From positions 4,793,451 to 4,857,450 of the forward strand of contig NC_003197.2 in NCBI RefSeq assembly GCF_000006945.2: a stretch of DNA of 64,000 nucleotides, read 5' to 3'. Within the stretch, counting starts at the first letter, position 1. Each line of letters begins with the position of its first letter. This DNA comes from Salmonella enterica subsp. enterica serovar Typhimurium str. LT2 (GTDB taxonomy: Bacteria; Pseudomonadota; Gammaproteobacteria; Enterobacterales; Enterobacteriaceae). Under the pieces are notes generated by a model. It made no database searches, was not told the DNA's origin, and was given only the letters and a program-made list of their open reading frames with translations. A program made the translations under genes and the position numbers. Below are positions 52,972-61,937 of this stretch, one piece after another.

Positions 52972-54321
52972 ATGTTGAAATCCCCCCTGTTGTGGAAAAT
53001 GATTACGTTAGGCGGCGCCATGATCCTGCTGTTAATTCCCCTGATGATGGTACGGCACACCATCGTGGAGCGTGCTGATTATCGAAGCCATGTAGAAGCC
53101 GCTATTCGTCAGAGTACCAGCGGCCCACAAAAGGTTGTCGGCCCGCTGGTGGCGATTCCGGTGACAGAGCTCTATACCGTGCTGGAAGAGGAGAAAGAGG
53201 TCCAGTATAAGCGCAGCTATCTCTATTTTTGGCTGCCGGAGTCGCTATTGGTTGAAGGCAATCAAAACGTTGAAGCGCGAAAAATAGGTATTTATCAGGG
53301 GCAGGTGTGGCATACCGATATGGCGATAAAGGCGGAGTTTGATGTGGCCCGTCTGCATGAGCTGAACAGACCGAACATTACCCTTGGAAAGCCCTTTATC
53401 GTCGTGGGCGTCGGCGATGCGCGCGGTATCAGCGCAGTAAAAGCGCCGCAGGTGAATGGTGAAACGCTCACTGTAGAGCCGGGGACCGGCTTACCGGAAA
53501 GTAGAGAGGGCATTCATATCCCGCTGCCGGACAGTCAGTGGGCGACGCGCAACCTGACGTTGGATATGTCGCTAAATTTAAGCGGAACCGGCAGCTTTTC
53601 ACTGGTTCCCGTCGGGCGTAGCAGTGAAATGACCCTGGCCAGTAACTGGCCGCACCCAAATTTTGTGGGGGATTTTCTTCCCGGTAAACGCGAAATCAGC
53701 GGTTCAGGATTTCAGGCCCAGTGGCAAACCAGCCGGTTTGCCACGAATCTCGGCGAACAGTTTGCTGATGCGCAAAAGGTGGATTGGGACAACTTACCGG
53801 CGTTTAGCGTCGCTGTATCGACGCCAGCCGATCAGTATCAACTGACGGACAGAGCGACGAAATATGCCATTTTGTTGATTACGCTAACGTTTATGGCGTT
53901 CTTTGTCTTCGAAACCCTGACGGGGCAGCGGTTACACCCGATGCAGTATCTGCTGGTGGGGTTATCGCTGGTGATGTTCTACCTGCTGTTGCTGGCACTG
54001 TCGGAACATATCGGTTTCACGCCAGCCTGGATCGCCGCAAGCCTGGTGGGCGCGTTGATGAATAGCGTTTATTTGCAGGCGGTGCTGAAAGGATGGCGCA
54101 ATAGCGTGCTGTTTACGTTAGCGTTATTGGCGCTGGATGGCGTGATGTGGGGATTGCTGCGTTCGGAAGATAGCTCGTTGCTTCTGGGTACCGGCGTTCT
54201 GCTACTGGCGCTTGGCGGCGTGATGTTCCTGACGCGCCATCTGGACTGGTATTCGCTCTCTTGTCAGCAACGTAAGTCATTACCGCCAGTAAAAGATGAC
54301 GAATTACGTTTGTGGAAATAA
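52972..54321 (+). CDS. creD: CreD, inner-membrane protein
   Basis: 449 residues. One N-terminal helix (about 12-28) is followed by a large periplasmic domain of about 270 residues and a C-terminal block of about six helices (300-430). It is the main CreBC target and affects envelope and beta-lactam phenotypes in several species. The start follows AAGGAGAACGCT. Confidence 0.94.
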   Translation: MLKSPLLWKMITLGGAMILLLIPLMMVRHTIVERADYRSHVEAAIRQSTSGPQKVVGPLVAIPVTELYTVLEEEKEVQYKRSYLYFWLPESLLVEGNQNVEARKIGIYQGQVWHTDMAIKAEFDVARLHELNRPNITLGKPFIVVGVGDARGISAVKAPQVNGETLTVEPGTGLPESREGIHIPLPDSQWATRNLTLDMSLNLSGTGSFSLVPVGRSSEMTLASNWPHPNFVGDFLPGKREISGSGFQAQWQTSRFATNLGEQFADAQKVDWDNLPAFSVAVSTPADQYQLTDRATKYAILLITLTFMAFFVFETLTGQRLHPMQYLLVGLSLVMFYLLLLALSEHIGFTPAWIAASLVGALMNSVYLQAVLKGWRNSVLFTLALLALDGVMWGLLRSEDSSLLLGTGVLLLALGGVMFLTRHLDWYSLSCQQRKSLPPVKDDELRLWK

Positions 54322-54378
54322 ATCTAACGGGCGCGCGCGTTAACGTTTTCCCGCGCAGCGCCAGAAACTGTGATGCCG

Positions 54379-55464
54379 TTAGTTATAGGTCAGGTTTAAT
54401 GTTGCCGTGGCATTCGCTTGCCCGGCCGTTACCGTGGCGGCGGTTTTATAGTAGCGCGCGCTAATTTTCAGGGTGGTCGACATATTCATGGTTCCGCCGT
54501 TAACCGTCTGGCTGCCATCGGCATTGGTGGTAATCGTGTGAGTAAAGAGATCAATTTTTTGATTGATTGGCAAACTGCCGGTAAAGAAACCGGCGTCCGG
54601 CGCCTGAATACCCAACTGTACGCCAACGCCGGTTGCGCTGGTTGGCGCGCTCGCATTGCTCAACTGGATGACTGAATTATCAGGGTTATTTCCGCTGGCC
54701 GGTTGGGCGCTTAACGATGCGGAAATAGCGGTGCCTTGTTCGCAGGTCAATAGGATATCCTGCTCGCCTGTGCCCGCGGTTTGACTGTTAGCGAAACTGC
54801 CTAAATTGACGCTGCCTAAATCCACGGTGATGGCAGGTGTTTCTACCCGACATCCCATCGCTTTCATAATCAATTGCGTATTCCCCAAATACAGATGGGT
54901 CAGGATATCGCCGCCGGAGTCTTCCGTTGCGCTATCGCGAAAAGATACGCGCGCCAGTGGGCTTTGGAATGTCGCGGTACCGGAGGTGATCGGACCGCCT
55001 AAGGCGACCAGTTCAACATTGTAGGCGGGAGCCATCGCATGGTGTGTTTTATTGCCATCGCCATTATGGTAGGTATTATCGATTGGCATGACATTATCGT
55101 AAGGGCCAGCATTCGTTTGGGTTTTAATCGCAACGCCCACGCCGGAAATCCCGGTGCTAAATACCGGCGTGTTGTTCCCGTCATTCGCATTGATTGTCGC
55201 TGATGTATTTGACTGCGCGCTACCGGGTTCATATAAAAAACCGACCTTATAATCGCGACTACAGCCATCCATTGTGACTTCGGAGGTGGAAACCCAGCCC
55301 GATTGCCACAACACCTCGCCTGCGGTATAGGCGTGGCTATCCACCACAAGCTGCGACGGCGGGGTGATAGTGATCGCGCCTTCATTACCGGAACGTTTAC
55401 AGGAGGCGTAACTATGACCGGAATACGCGAACAGCAGAATAAGCGCCAGATATAACCTTCTCAT
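54379..55464 (-). CDS. sthE: SthE, fimbrial tip adhesin/minor subunit
   Basis: 361 residues, twice the pilin size, with signal peptide (residues 1-20). An N-terminal lectin-like domain contains CKRSGNEG and SEVTMDGCSRDY cysteines; a C-terminal pilin domain starts at GCRVETPAITVDLGSVNLG and ends in the donor strand TATLNLTYN. This two-domain layout is that of FimH-like tip adhesins. Last gene of sthABCDE. Confidence 0.88.
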   Translation of the reverse strand: MRRLYLALILLFAYSGHSYASCKRSGNEGAITITPPSQLVVDSHAYTAGEVLWQSGWVSTSEVTMDGCSRDYKVGFLYEPGSAQSNTSATINANDGNNTPVFSTGISGVGVAIKTQTNAGPYDNVMPIDNTYHNGDGNKTHHAMAPAYNVELVALGGPITSGTATFQSPLARVSFRDSATEDSGGDILTHLYLGNTQLIMKAMGCRVETPAITVDLGSVNLGSFANSQTAGTGEQDILLTCEQGTAISASLSAQPASGNNPDNSVIQLSNASAPTSATGVGVQLGIQAPDAGFFTGSLPINQKIDLFTHTITTNADGSQTVNGGTMNMSTTLKISARYYKTAATVTAGQANATATLNLTYN

Positions 55465-55504
55465 GAAAAATTCCTGCTTTTATACCAGGTGAAATAGAAA
55501 GATG

Positions 55505-56062
55505 TTATTGCCATGCAATAGTGATCGTCACAACGGACGTGAAATCCCCTGCCGTGACTTTTCCGTGCGGGGTATACATCCTTGCGGCGACAGGCAAATT
55601 GGCTTCATGGGTATTACTGTTGATATCCACCGTGTAAGTGACGTTGTTGGCCAGATTGACCAGACTTTTACCGTCCAGGTTAAAAAGCTGTAATCCTAAA
55701 TCCTGCGCCGGATTGGCCGCGCTGTTTGCATAAATCGCAGAAGCATAATTTGGATCGGGATAAGGTACGCCGTTAAATGAAATCGCGGCTTTTGTGGTCG
55801 TTGCCGGGCAATTCGTCATTTTTATGGTGAAAGGAATGGTGGCGGTATTGCCACCGGCCACGGCGATATCCGCCCGGGCATATTGTCCAAGAGAGAGCGT
55901 GTCGGGGACCGTCACGGTACACGGATCGGCATAAATTAATCCCGTAACGTTAATGCCTACGGCATCTGCGGTATTGTATGCCGCGCTGATCGAGGGCGAC
56001 CATAATGCCAGACCCGTGAACGTTAACAGGGCGGCTAATGCAGCAAATCTGTTCATATTCAT
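55505..56062 (-). CDS. sthD: SthD, fimbrial subunit
   Basis: 185 residues with signal peptide (residues 1-28, ending SISA). Pilin-type core: GLIYADPCTVTVPDTLSLGQY with the first cysteine and MTNCPATTTKAAISFNG with the second, ending in the conserved VVTITIAWQ donor strand. A minor pilin or adaptor next to the tip protein gene. Confidence 0.87.
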   Translation of the reverse strand: MNMNRFAALAALLTFTGLALWSPSISAAYNTADAVGINVTGLIYADPCTVTVPDTLSLGQYARADIAVAGGNTATIPFTIKMTNCPATTTKAAISFNGVPYPDPNYASAIYANSAANPAQDLGLQLFNLDGKSLVNLANNVTYTVDINSNTHEANLPVAARMYTPHGKVTAGDFTSVVTITIAWQ

Positions 56063-56079
56063 CTTTTATCCCACCAGAA

Positions 56080-58617
56080 TCACTGGCATTGCTCGTGTAA
56101 GATTTCTACGCCAGAAGCGGAGGGGGAGCTCGGTATACGATAAGAGACCTGACACTGGTCTGCTGCTGTTGGTCCCCACTTCACTAATAACCGCCCTTGT
56201 TTTTCCAGTCCGGTTAACCAGGCCTGCCCCGCATCACCAACAAAACTGCTGTGATTGTCTGGTTTTGTTAAAGACGAGACGGTCGCGCCAAAAGGAACAG
56301 GAAGATTGTTTATGCGGGTTAATACCATCAATGCCTTGTAACCAATATTGGTTTTATATTCAGCCCTGACCACCGCGCCACGGGTAGGCACCAGCGTTTT
56401 ACTGGTATCAATGAGCTCAATATTTTTTCTAATGCCCGTCGTATCTAAAGAGACTTCATTACGATGGTAAGGCGAAGCATAAGGTACGACGGCATAACCC
56501 CGAAAATCGGTGTCCACGCCCGTTTCGTTATTCACGGGGACACCCGCTGCGCCAGGGGCTTTAACCAATATGATGGTGTCGTCCATTGGCTGGGATAGTG
56601 TCAGGCCATTTCGATGTAACAGTACGCCGACCTGAACGCCATAATTCAGGCGACGCATATGATTATCGTAGCTATATCCGCCGTTAATATCCGCATACGT
56701 CCCGTTATAGGTTGCGCTCACATTACCGCTGGTGGCTTTCTCTTGAGAGGAATAACCTTCCTGAACGCTCCATGAGAGATTTTTCTGTGCCAGCGCTGTT
56801 CCGTTTAAACCGACAGTATGCGTGGTATCGCCGTCTTTCGCGGAGTTCATATTGTAGGTGGCATACGTTGACGGCATAAAGGCATCTAACGGAATACTAA
56901 TATTGATTGAAATTTGCTGGTCATTACTGTCTTCCGTATCGTCGTCTTCATCCTGAGAATTATCGGCGTTCAGCGTATAAGAATAGTTAATGCCATAGCT
57001 TACGTTATGCCATGTGTTGTTATAGCCAATACCTAATGATGTGGTATGAGTGTCATTCCAGTAATCTTCATTATATAAAGTGAGTGAAATGGAACCGTAG
57101 ATAATGTCTTGCGATAACGACAGGTCGGTGCGATTGCGGACATGATCATAGTGACTATTATCGCTATAGGTATCCAGCACATCCTCAAGAGCGTAGTAAT
57201 CTTTGGTCGAATAACGGTAGCCGGCGACAGTGAAATTGGTGCCTGTTGACTGAATATCTTTGCTGTAACGAATACGCCAGGATTGTCCGGTAAGCGTATC
57301 GCTAACCACATCGCCTGCTTTAATTTTTGACCATGAGTTGGTGACGTCTAAAGACAATGCGCCCAGATCGCCAAGGTTTAAGCCTGTCCCGATGAGCGCC
57401 GCATGATAAACATCATTGCTCAGCGTACTCTCTATTCCGCCATAGGCGGTTATGCCGCCTGCTAATCCGTATAAGGCCGTCAGTTCAGCGAAGTTCTGTT
57501 GCGCGGAATGCGTATCTGATGAACGCGTGCGGCCTACCGTCAGGTCGTATTTCAGGTGGCCTTCACGCTGTAATACCGGAACGCTGGCGTAGGGCACAAT
57601 GAAATGCTGTTCAGAACCATCGGATTCTTTGATGGTGACGTACAGGTCGCCCGAACCGCCGGTTGGATAAAGATCGTTGATGGCGAATGGACCCGCCGGA
57701 ACGTTAGTTTTGTAGATGGTATAACCGTTTTGTTCAACGGTTACCTGCGCGCTGCTTTTGGCCACCCCGCGAATGACCGGGGCGAACCCTTTCATACTGT
57801 CCGGCAACATATCGTCATCAGAAGAGATCTGTACGCCCTTAAATGAAATACTGTCAAAGACGTCCGCGGGCGTGTTATTTTCCCCGGCGATCAGCTGTCC
57901 TTTTAAAAATTCGATATCGCGAGAAACATAGGTGTAGGCAGAATCCCAGCTATTTTGCCCATCGCTATCATGATTCCAGGTTGAGTAGTTACGAAAACGC
58001 CATGCGCCAATGTTAATACCAGGGCGCAGGTTAGCGTATTCGCTATTTTCCGTCCGGTTTTCATCAATATCGTGATCCTGCGATCCGGTAAAACTGTAGT
58101 TCAGCAAAAAAGCATTAATGCCTTCATCCCATTCGCTGGTAGGGACGAATTCTCGCGGGTCGGCGATCAACGCGATTTGAGGGATCGCTAAATCCAGCCG
58201 GTTACCGATGACATTAAACTTTGCTACAGCGCCAGCCAGCAGACTAAGATCGGTACACCCGTTTGGGTCATTTTTAAGCTCGGGGAAGTTTTCTGTTTTT
58301 ACGCCCCACTGCTTGAGTTGTTCAACGCTAAGACACGGCTGTAGGGAGAGCTTATTATCTGCTGATTTTTTATTTTTAAAGGCAATATTTTTTGTTTCAA
58401 CACTGGTGTTATTAATATAAATATCAACATTATAGGTGCCTTCTGCCTGCCCCCCCTTTTCGAAAACCGATAGATCGACATTCTCCACGCCCGGTTCATC
58501 ATTTTCCAACGATAATGGATTAAAATGATCATGCGCTAACGCTGGTTTTATGGAACAGCATATAAAGAGAAACGATAACGCTAATTGAGAACGGGGCTCT
58601 ACTCTGGAGAATTGCAC
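56080..58617 (-). CDS. sthC: SthC, outer-membrane fimbrial usher
   Basis: 845 residues. After the signal peptide it begins HDHFNPLSLENDEPG (usher N-domain, FNPL motif). Typical barrel motifs follow, including LRPGINIGAWRFRNYSTW and GFAPVIRGVAKSSAQVTVEQNG, and the C-terminus carries the paired cysteines (DQCQVSY, HEQCQ). It assembles Sth pilins at the outer membrane. Confidence 0.93.
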   Translation of the reverse strand: MQFSRVEPRSQLALSFLFICCSIKPALAHDHFNPLSLENDEPGVENVDLSVFEKGGQAEGTYNVDIYINNTSVETKNIAFKNKKSADNKLSLQPCLSVEQLKQWGVKTENFPELKNDPNGCTDLSLLAGAVAKFNVIGNRLDLAIPQIALIADPREFVPTSEWDEGINAFLLNYSFTGSQDHDIDENRTENSEYANLRPGINIGAWRFRNYSTWNHDSDGQNSWDSAYTYVSRDIEFLKGQLIAGENNTPADVFDSISFKGVQISSDDDMLPDSMKGFAPVIRGVAKSSAQVTVEQNGYTIYKTNVPAGPFAINDLYPTGGSGDLYVTIKESDGSEQHFIVPYASVPVLQREGHLKYDLTVGRTRSSDTHSAQQNFAELTALYGLAGGITAYGGIESTLSNDVYHAALIGTGLNLGDLGALSLDVTNSWSKIKAGDVVSDTLTGQSWRIRYSKDIQSTGTNFTVAGYRYSTKDYYALEDVLDTYSDNSHYDHVRNRTDLSLSQDIIYGSISLTLYNEDYWNDTHTTSLGIGYNNTWHNVSYGINYSYTLNADNSQDEDDDTEDSNDQQISINISIPLDAFMPSTYATYNMNSAKDGDTTHTVGLNGTALAQKNLSWSVQEGYSSQEKATSGNVSATYNGTYADINGGYSYDNHMRRLNYGVQVGVLLHRNGLTLSQPMDDTIILVKAPGAAGVPVNNETGVDTDFRGYAVVPYASPYHRNEVSLDTTGIRKNIELIDTSKTLVPTRGAVVRAEYKTNIGYKALMVLTRINNLPVPFGATVSSLTKPDNHSSFVGDAGQAWLTGLEKQGRLLVKWGPTAADQCQVSYRIPSSPSASGVEILHEQCQ

Positions 58618-58662
58618 AGTAAAAGTCCTGAAAGGGTAAAAGTAAAATGAAGTCGTTAATGG

Positions 58663-59346
58663 CTAGAATGAACCGGAATGCGGCTCTAAACTCATCCCAT
58701 AATCGCTGATTAATCGCCACGTTACCGTGCCATGAGGGGCGGCAGTAGAACCCAATTTAAATGACGCTGATGATTTTGGCGGAACGAAGGTCGCTGATTT
58801 CACTTCATGGCTGTTAAGCGTCACACTGGCAAAGTTCATATAATAGGGAGTGGGGTTATTTACGGTAATAACATCACCTGCCGTCTGCCATTTTAATTGT
58901 TGGCTCTGGCTATCAGGCGTTGATTTTGTTAATGCTGGCGGTCGATATATAAGCTTTATTTGGGTATTAATGGAGATTTCCACGCGGTTCGCGGAGGCAT
59001 TATCATCAATAGAAGGAATACCCTTAATATTGAGCCAGTACATAGACTCCCGATCTGCAGGTAGGGGGGCGCCAGAGCGAATAACCCGAATACTGTTCTT
59101 TTGCCCGGCATCAAGGCGAAAAAGAGGCGGGGTGATAATAAACGCCTGCTTATTTGTGACCTGGGGATCGGCAACCGATAACCATGACTGAACAAGATTC
59201 GCTTTGCTGTCTTTATTCTCTACATTGATTGACGACTCATCATTATTGCCGTCGAAAACCAGTCGGGTTCCGCCAACAACAATGCTGGCATGGGCAACAT
59301 GGCTTGTCAGTAATACGGCCAACACGGATTTCTTTATGTGTTTCAT
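58663..59346 (-). CDS. sthB: SthB, periplasmic fimbrial chaperone
   Basis: 227-residue PapD-family chaperone with signal peptide ending AHA. Diagnostic stretches: GGTRLVFDGNNDESSINVENKD, RLDAGQKNSIRVIRSGAPLPADRESMYWLNIKGIP (the conserved FGS-type donor strand and Arg/Lys pocket), and KLIYRPPAL. It lies between major pilin and usher. Confidence 0.93.
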   Translation of the reverse strand: MKHIKKSVLAVLLTSHVAHASIVVGGTRLVFDGNNDESSINVENKDSKANLVQSWLSVADPQVTNKQAFIITPPLFRLDAGQKNSIRVIRSGAPLPADRESMYWLNIKGIPSIDDNASANRVEISINTQIKLIYRPPALTKSTPDSQSQQLKWQTAGDVITVNNPTPYYMNFASVTLNSHEVKSATFVPPKSSASFKLGSTAAPHGTVTWRLISDYGMSLEPHSGSF

Positions 59347-59416
59347 TTTTTACTCTGTAAAGATGTTTTACGCTATGGACTGGCATCCTGCCTGTCCACA
59401 TCAGGATGAGAATGCC

Positions 59417-59962
59417 TTACTGATACGAAACGGTATACGTAACCTGAGTGCTAACATCTCCACCGGTTACGGTTGCGGAACCATCGTTTGCCATGGCGGC
59501 GTAATAGGTAAAGTCTGCTGTCGAGCCGTCGGTTGGCAGGTTTACTGCGGCATCATCCGTGTTATCTGTCACATCGCTATGTGAAGCGTTCTGAATAGAA
59601 ATACCGACACCCGCGGCGCCCGTTTCCGATCCTTCGTCCGCGTTTTTGAAGTACGTTGGGTTAGAATCATCTGTTGCGCCGTGGAAGCGGAACATGGCTT
59701 GGGTTGGTACGCCAGTCCCTGCTTCCGGGCAGCTAACCAGGCTTACGGTAAACGGCACGTAATCGGTTGTGGCGCCTTTTTCCGCGATGCGTTCTTTGCT
59801 GTAATTACCCAAATCAATGGTGGTATCCGTGGAGCCATTCACCTGAACCGTACACGCCTGATCGTAAATTTTGCCATTGAACGTAATCGTGTTCTGGGCA
59901 AATACCGGTGTGGATGCTACGGCAGTTAACATTGCCAGGATGATTATTTTCTTATTAAACAT
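59417..59962 (-). CDS. sthA: SthA, major fimbrial subunit
   Basis: 181 residues with signal peptide ending VFA. Classic type 1 pilin: NTITFNGKIYDQACTVQVNG (first Cys) and VSLVSCPEAGTG (second Cys), with penultimate Tyr at VTYTVSYQ. First gene of the sth operon, 70 bp before sthB. Confidence 0.93.
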   Translation of the reverse strand: MFNKKIIILAMLTAVASTPVFAQNTITFNGKIYDQACTVQVNGSTDTTIDLGNYSKERIAEKGATTDYVPFTVSLVSCPEAGTGVPTQAMFRFHGATDDSNPTYFKNADEGSETGAAGVGISIQNASHSDVTDNTDDAAVNLPTDGSTADFTYYAAMANDGSATVTGGDVSTQVTYTVSYQ

Positions 59963-60300
59963 ATTAATTGTTGCCTGATTCTATTCGCTGAAAAATAAAG
60001 ATAGCCATATAAAATAAAATATTATATTTTACTCTGTATGCGCTTCTTTCTGTTCTGTAGATAAGCAGGCGGCTATTCTACGTATATCAACTATGAACTC
60101 AATAAAAATTCTGATGCAATATTGAACGGCAGTCCAGTTTCGGACCCGGTAACAAAGTTTAATAAAATACCACTAAAGAAGTATGGTTGATGACTGGATT
60201 TATAGAGCAAGATCTCTTTTTTGATAATAGTTATTATTTCCTGGAGGATTTATTTAACTCTATATTGCTTTATTTTTAATAATATACGACGCTTGTCCGT
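59963..60300 (-). promoter_or_regulatory. AT-rich region upstream of sthA
   Basis: About 340 bp with no gene between sthA and the Crp-like regulator. Very AT-rich next to sthA (runs such as AAAATAAAATATTATATTTT near 60010). No inverted repeats of fim-switch type and only one GATC were seen, so a phase-variation switch is not supported here. Confidence 0.5.
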
Positions 60301-60972
60301 TTAAAATGAAACCGGCAGGTTTCGAAGCTCTAACAGTCTTCCATGCAGTATTTTTATATAGTCCCCCGCTTTTAGTTCTGAAAGTACCTGCATGATACGG
60401 CTGCGTGAAAGCCCGGTTCTCTGCTGTATGAAGTTCTGTGCATTGATCTCAAATCGTGAGCTTTCAGGATACGACCACAGTTCAAGTAACAGCGCTTTTA
60501 TCTGGCTATAGGCGTCCTGCCCGATAAGATTTCTGTCACGGTTAGTCATGAAAGCAATGCGGTACATCAGGATGTTCGAAATGTCACGCCAGAGATGCTT
60601 TTCATCAGCTATTTCCACAAAATCTTTTACTGGGACAGGATAATATTCACAGGTGGTTTCGGCGATAAAAAAGACGTCTGAATTCTCTTCTAACTGGTAT
60701 AAGTCAGCATAGGCATCTACAAGGCCTAAAATCATTGGTGAGACACCGCAGCCCATTACAATGCTGTCGATACGCCGACATACTTTAATAGCGCCTTTAG
60801 TGATTAACAGGATGTGGGATTGATTATCAATCTTGATATCCAGTGTTTTACCGGCTGTAATAGTGACAGGGGAGATGTTTTGAATAACGTGCCGATGAAT
60901 ATTTAAAATGGCTTGCAGGTTTTTTTCTTTCCCTGTGGGACGATACACATTCCCGCCGTTTAACTGCTTCAT
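60301..60972 (-). CDS. Crp/Fnr-fold regulator next to the Sth fimbriae
   Basis: 223 residues. The N-terminal 130 residues resemble a degenerate cyclic-nucleotide-binding barrel (ITKGAIKVCRRIDS). The C-terminal winged helix contains QQRTGLSRSRIMQVLSELKAGDYIKILHGRLLELRNLP, a clear Crp-type recognition helix and wing. There is no Fnr-type cysteine cluster. It is transcribed toward sth and separated from it by about 340 bp; it could control it, but this is inference. I could not assign it a gene name. Confidence 0.75.
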   Translation of the reverse strand: MKQLNGGNVYRPTGKEKNLQAILNIHRHVIQNISPVTITAGKTLDIKIDNQSHILLITKGAIKVCRRIDSIVMGCGVSPMILGLVDAYADLYQLEENSDVFFIAETTCEYYPVPVKDFVEIADEKHLWRDISNILMYRIAFMTNRDRNLIGQDAYSQIKALLLELWSYPESSRFEINAQNFIQQRTGLSRSRIMQVLSELKAGDYIKILHGRLLELRNLPVSF

Positions 60973-61239
60973 ATCTTCCCCATTATTATGGCTGATAAAG
61001 TGGTTGACTATTAAAAGGTAAACATAAATTTAATATTCACTTAAAATTATAATTAAGTAAATTAAAATAGCCAACAAGAATATTTAAGTCAATGTATTCA
61101 CCTTATCAATGCATGAGCGACAACGCTGTTTGTAAGGTTAACCATAGTAAATGTGATGATTTTATTTGCAATCATTTTATGACAGCTATCATAGGTACCG
61201 TGCTTAACGAGCGCGTAGAGCGTACAGGATAGCGAAGCG

Positions 61240-61269
61240 ATGAACATCGCTATTGGAGGATACGAATGA
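61240..61269 (+). CDS. Candidate 9-codon leader ORF overlapping the next ORF
   Basis: ATG AAC ATC GCT ATT GGA GGA TAC GAA TGA encodes nine residues (MNIAIGGYE) and carries an AGGA about 10 nt upstream. Its stop overlaps the following ATG (ATGA), the layout of translationally coupled leader ORFs. Expression is unproven. Confidence 0.25.
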   Translation: MNIAIGGYE

Positions 61270-61352
61270 GAGAAAAGTACAAAATGCAGGCGGGCGGCGT
61301 TTTACTGAGCGAAATCGCCGCCTGCCGGAACTCCTCCCGGCGGGAGCCATAA
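61266..61352 (+). CDS. Candidate 28-residue small ORF
   Basis: Twenty-eight codons (MREKYKMQAGG...SSRREP) follow a consensus GGAGG seven nt upstream. The preceding DNA forms an AGCGATG-aa-CATCGCT hairpin (61236-61251) that would sequester neither the start nor the Shine-Dalgarno completely. The ORF itself contains a strong GCAGGCGG...CCGCCTGC stem. It lies opposite in direction to the flanking genes. No homologue recognised. Confidence 0.35.
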   Translation: MREKYKMQAGGVLLSEIAACRNSSRREP

Positions 61353-61356
61353 GCGG

Positions 61357-61671
61357 TTAGCGGTACTGGACGATCAGGCTTTGAATCTCCGGATGATCTT
61401 TTAACGACACGTGCCGTACCGTGGCGATTCCATTCATCAACGAAATAGCGTTTCCAGACGGTGTGGCGACTGTCTGCAAATGGGGGATATTATTCCGCAA
61501 ACATGATACCTCGATATTGCGATCGTGAGGCGCAAGATTACAACCATATTCGACAATCTGGCCTTTGAAATGAATAACGCCTGCGGAGACCGGCGCGGTA
61601 GCAGCCAGCGCGGCTGATGAAGCTGACATCGCTGCACAAAACAGGTAGCAGCATAATGGTGATTTTTTCAT
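61357..61671 (-). CDS. Small exported fimbrial-like protein
   Basis: 104 residues with signal peptide (MKKSPLCCYLFCAAMSASSA..., cleavage near ALA). The mature part begins like a pilin (AGVIHFKGQIVEYGCNLAPHD, one cysteine; EVSCLRNN, the second), then ends VSLKDHPEIQSLIVQYR. It is about 70 residues shorter than a pilin, so a truncated or miniature pilin-like protein. Start uncertain: ATG 61671 or GTG 61686. No usher or chaperone adjoins it. It corresponds to the last Salmonella-specific gene before arcA. Confidence 0.7.
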   Translation of the reverse strand: MKKSPLCCYLFCAAMSASSAALAATAPVSAGVIHFKGQIVEYGCNLAPHDRNIEVSCLRNNIPHLQTVATPSGNAISLMNGIATVRHVSLKDHPEIQSLIVQYR

Positions 61672-61881
61672 CCTTTGAAACCTCACGTCCTGTGAGCATC
61701 CCCTTATTTTTTGGGGACTAACAAATCCCGTGTATTACTCTTTAATGTAAATACACAAACTACCTTAACTTTCGCAAGCTGAGATAAACAGCGCTATACG
61801 ACAATTTTTATGTAAAAGAGTACGTCATAACGGCAGGTCAGGAGGGAAAGCGAGGCCGCTTAGCGGAAGGGGGACATAAGA

Positions 61882-61915
61882 AACAGCCAGTAAGAATAAC
61901 TTACCGGCTGTTTTT
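61882..61915 (-). terminator. Bidirectional terminator after arcA
   Basis: Stem AACAGCCAGTAAG/CTTACCGGCTGTT with loop AATAA (one G-U/mismatch) and T-runs on both strands (TTTTT on +, TTTCTT on -), 23 bp past the arcA stop. Confidence 0.85.
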
Positions 61916-61937
61916 ACAGTTTGGCGCCTGGGCCGAA

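Noticed and set aside
59963..60300. Possible phase-variation switch for sth
   Set aside because: No pair of inverted repeats of fim-switch type, no recombinase gene nearby, and only one GATC; homopolymer tracts are short.
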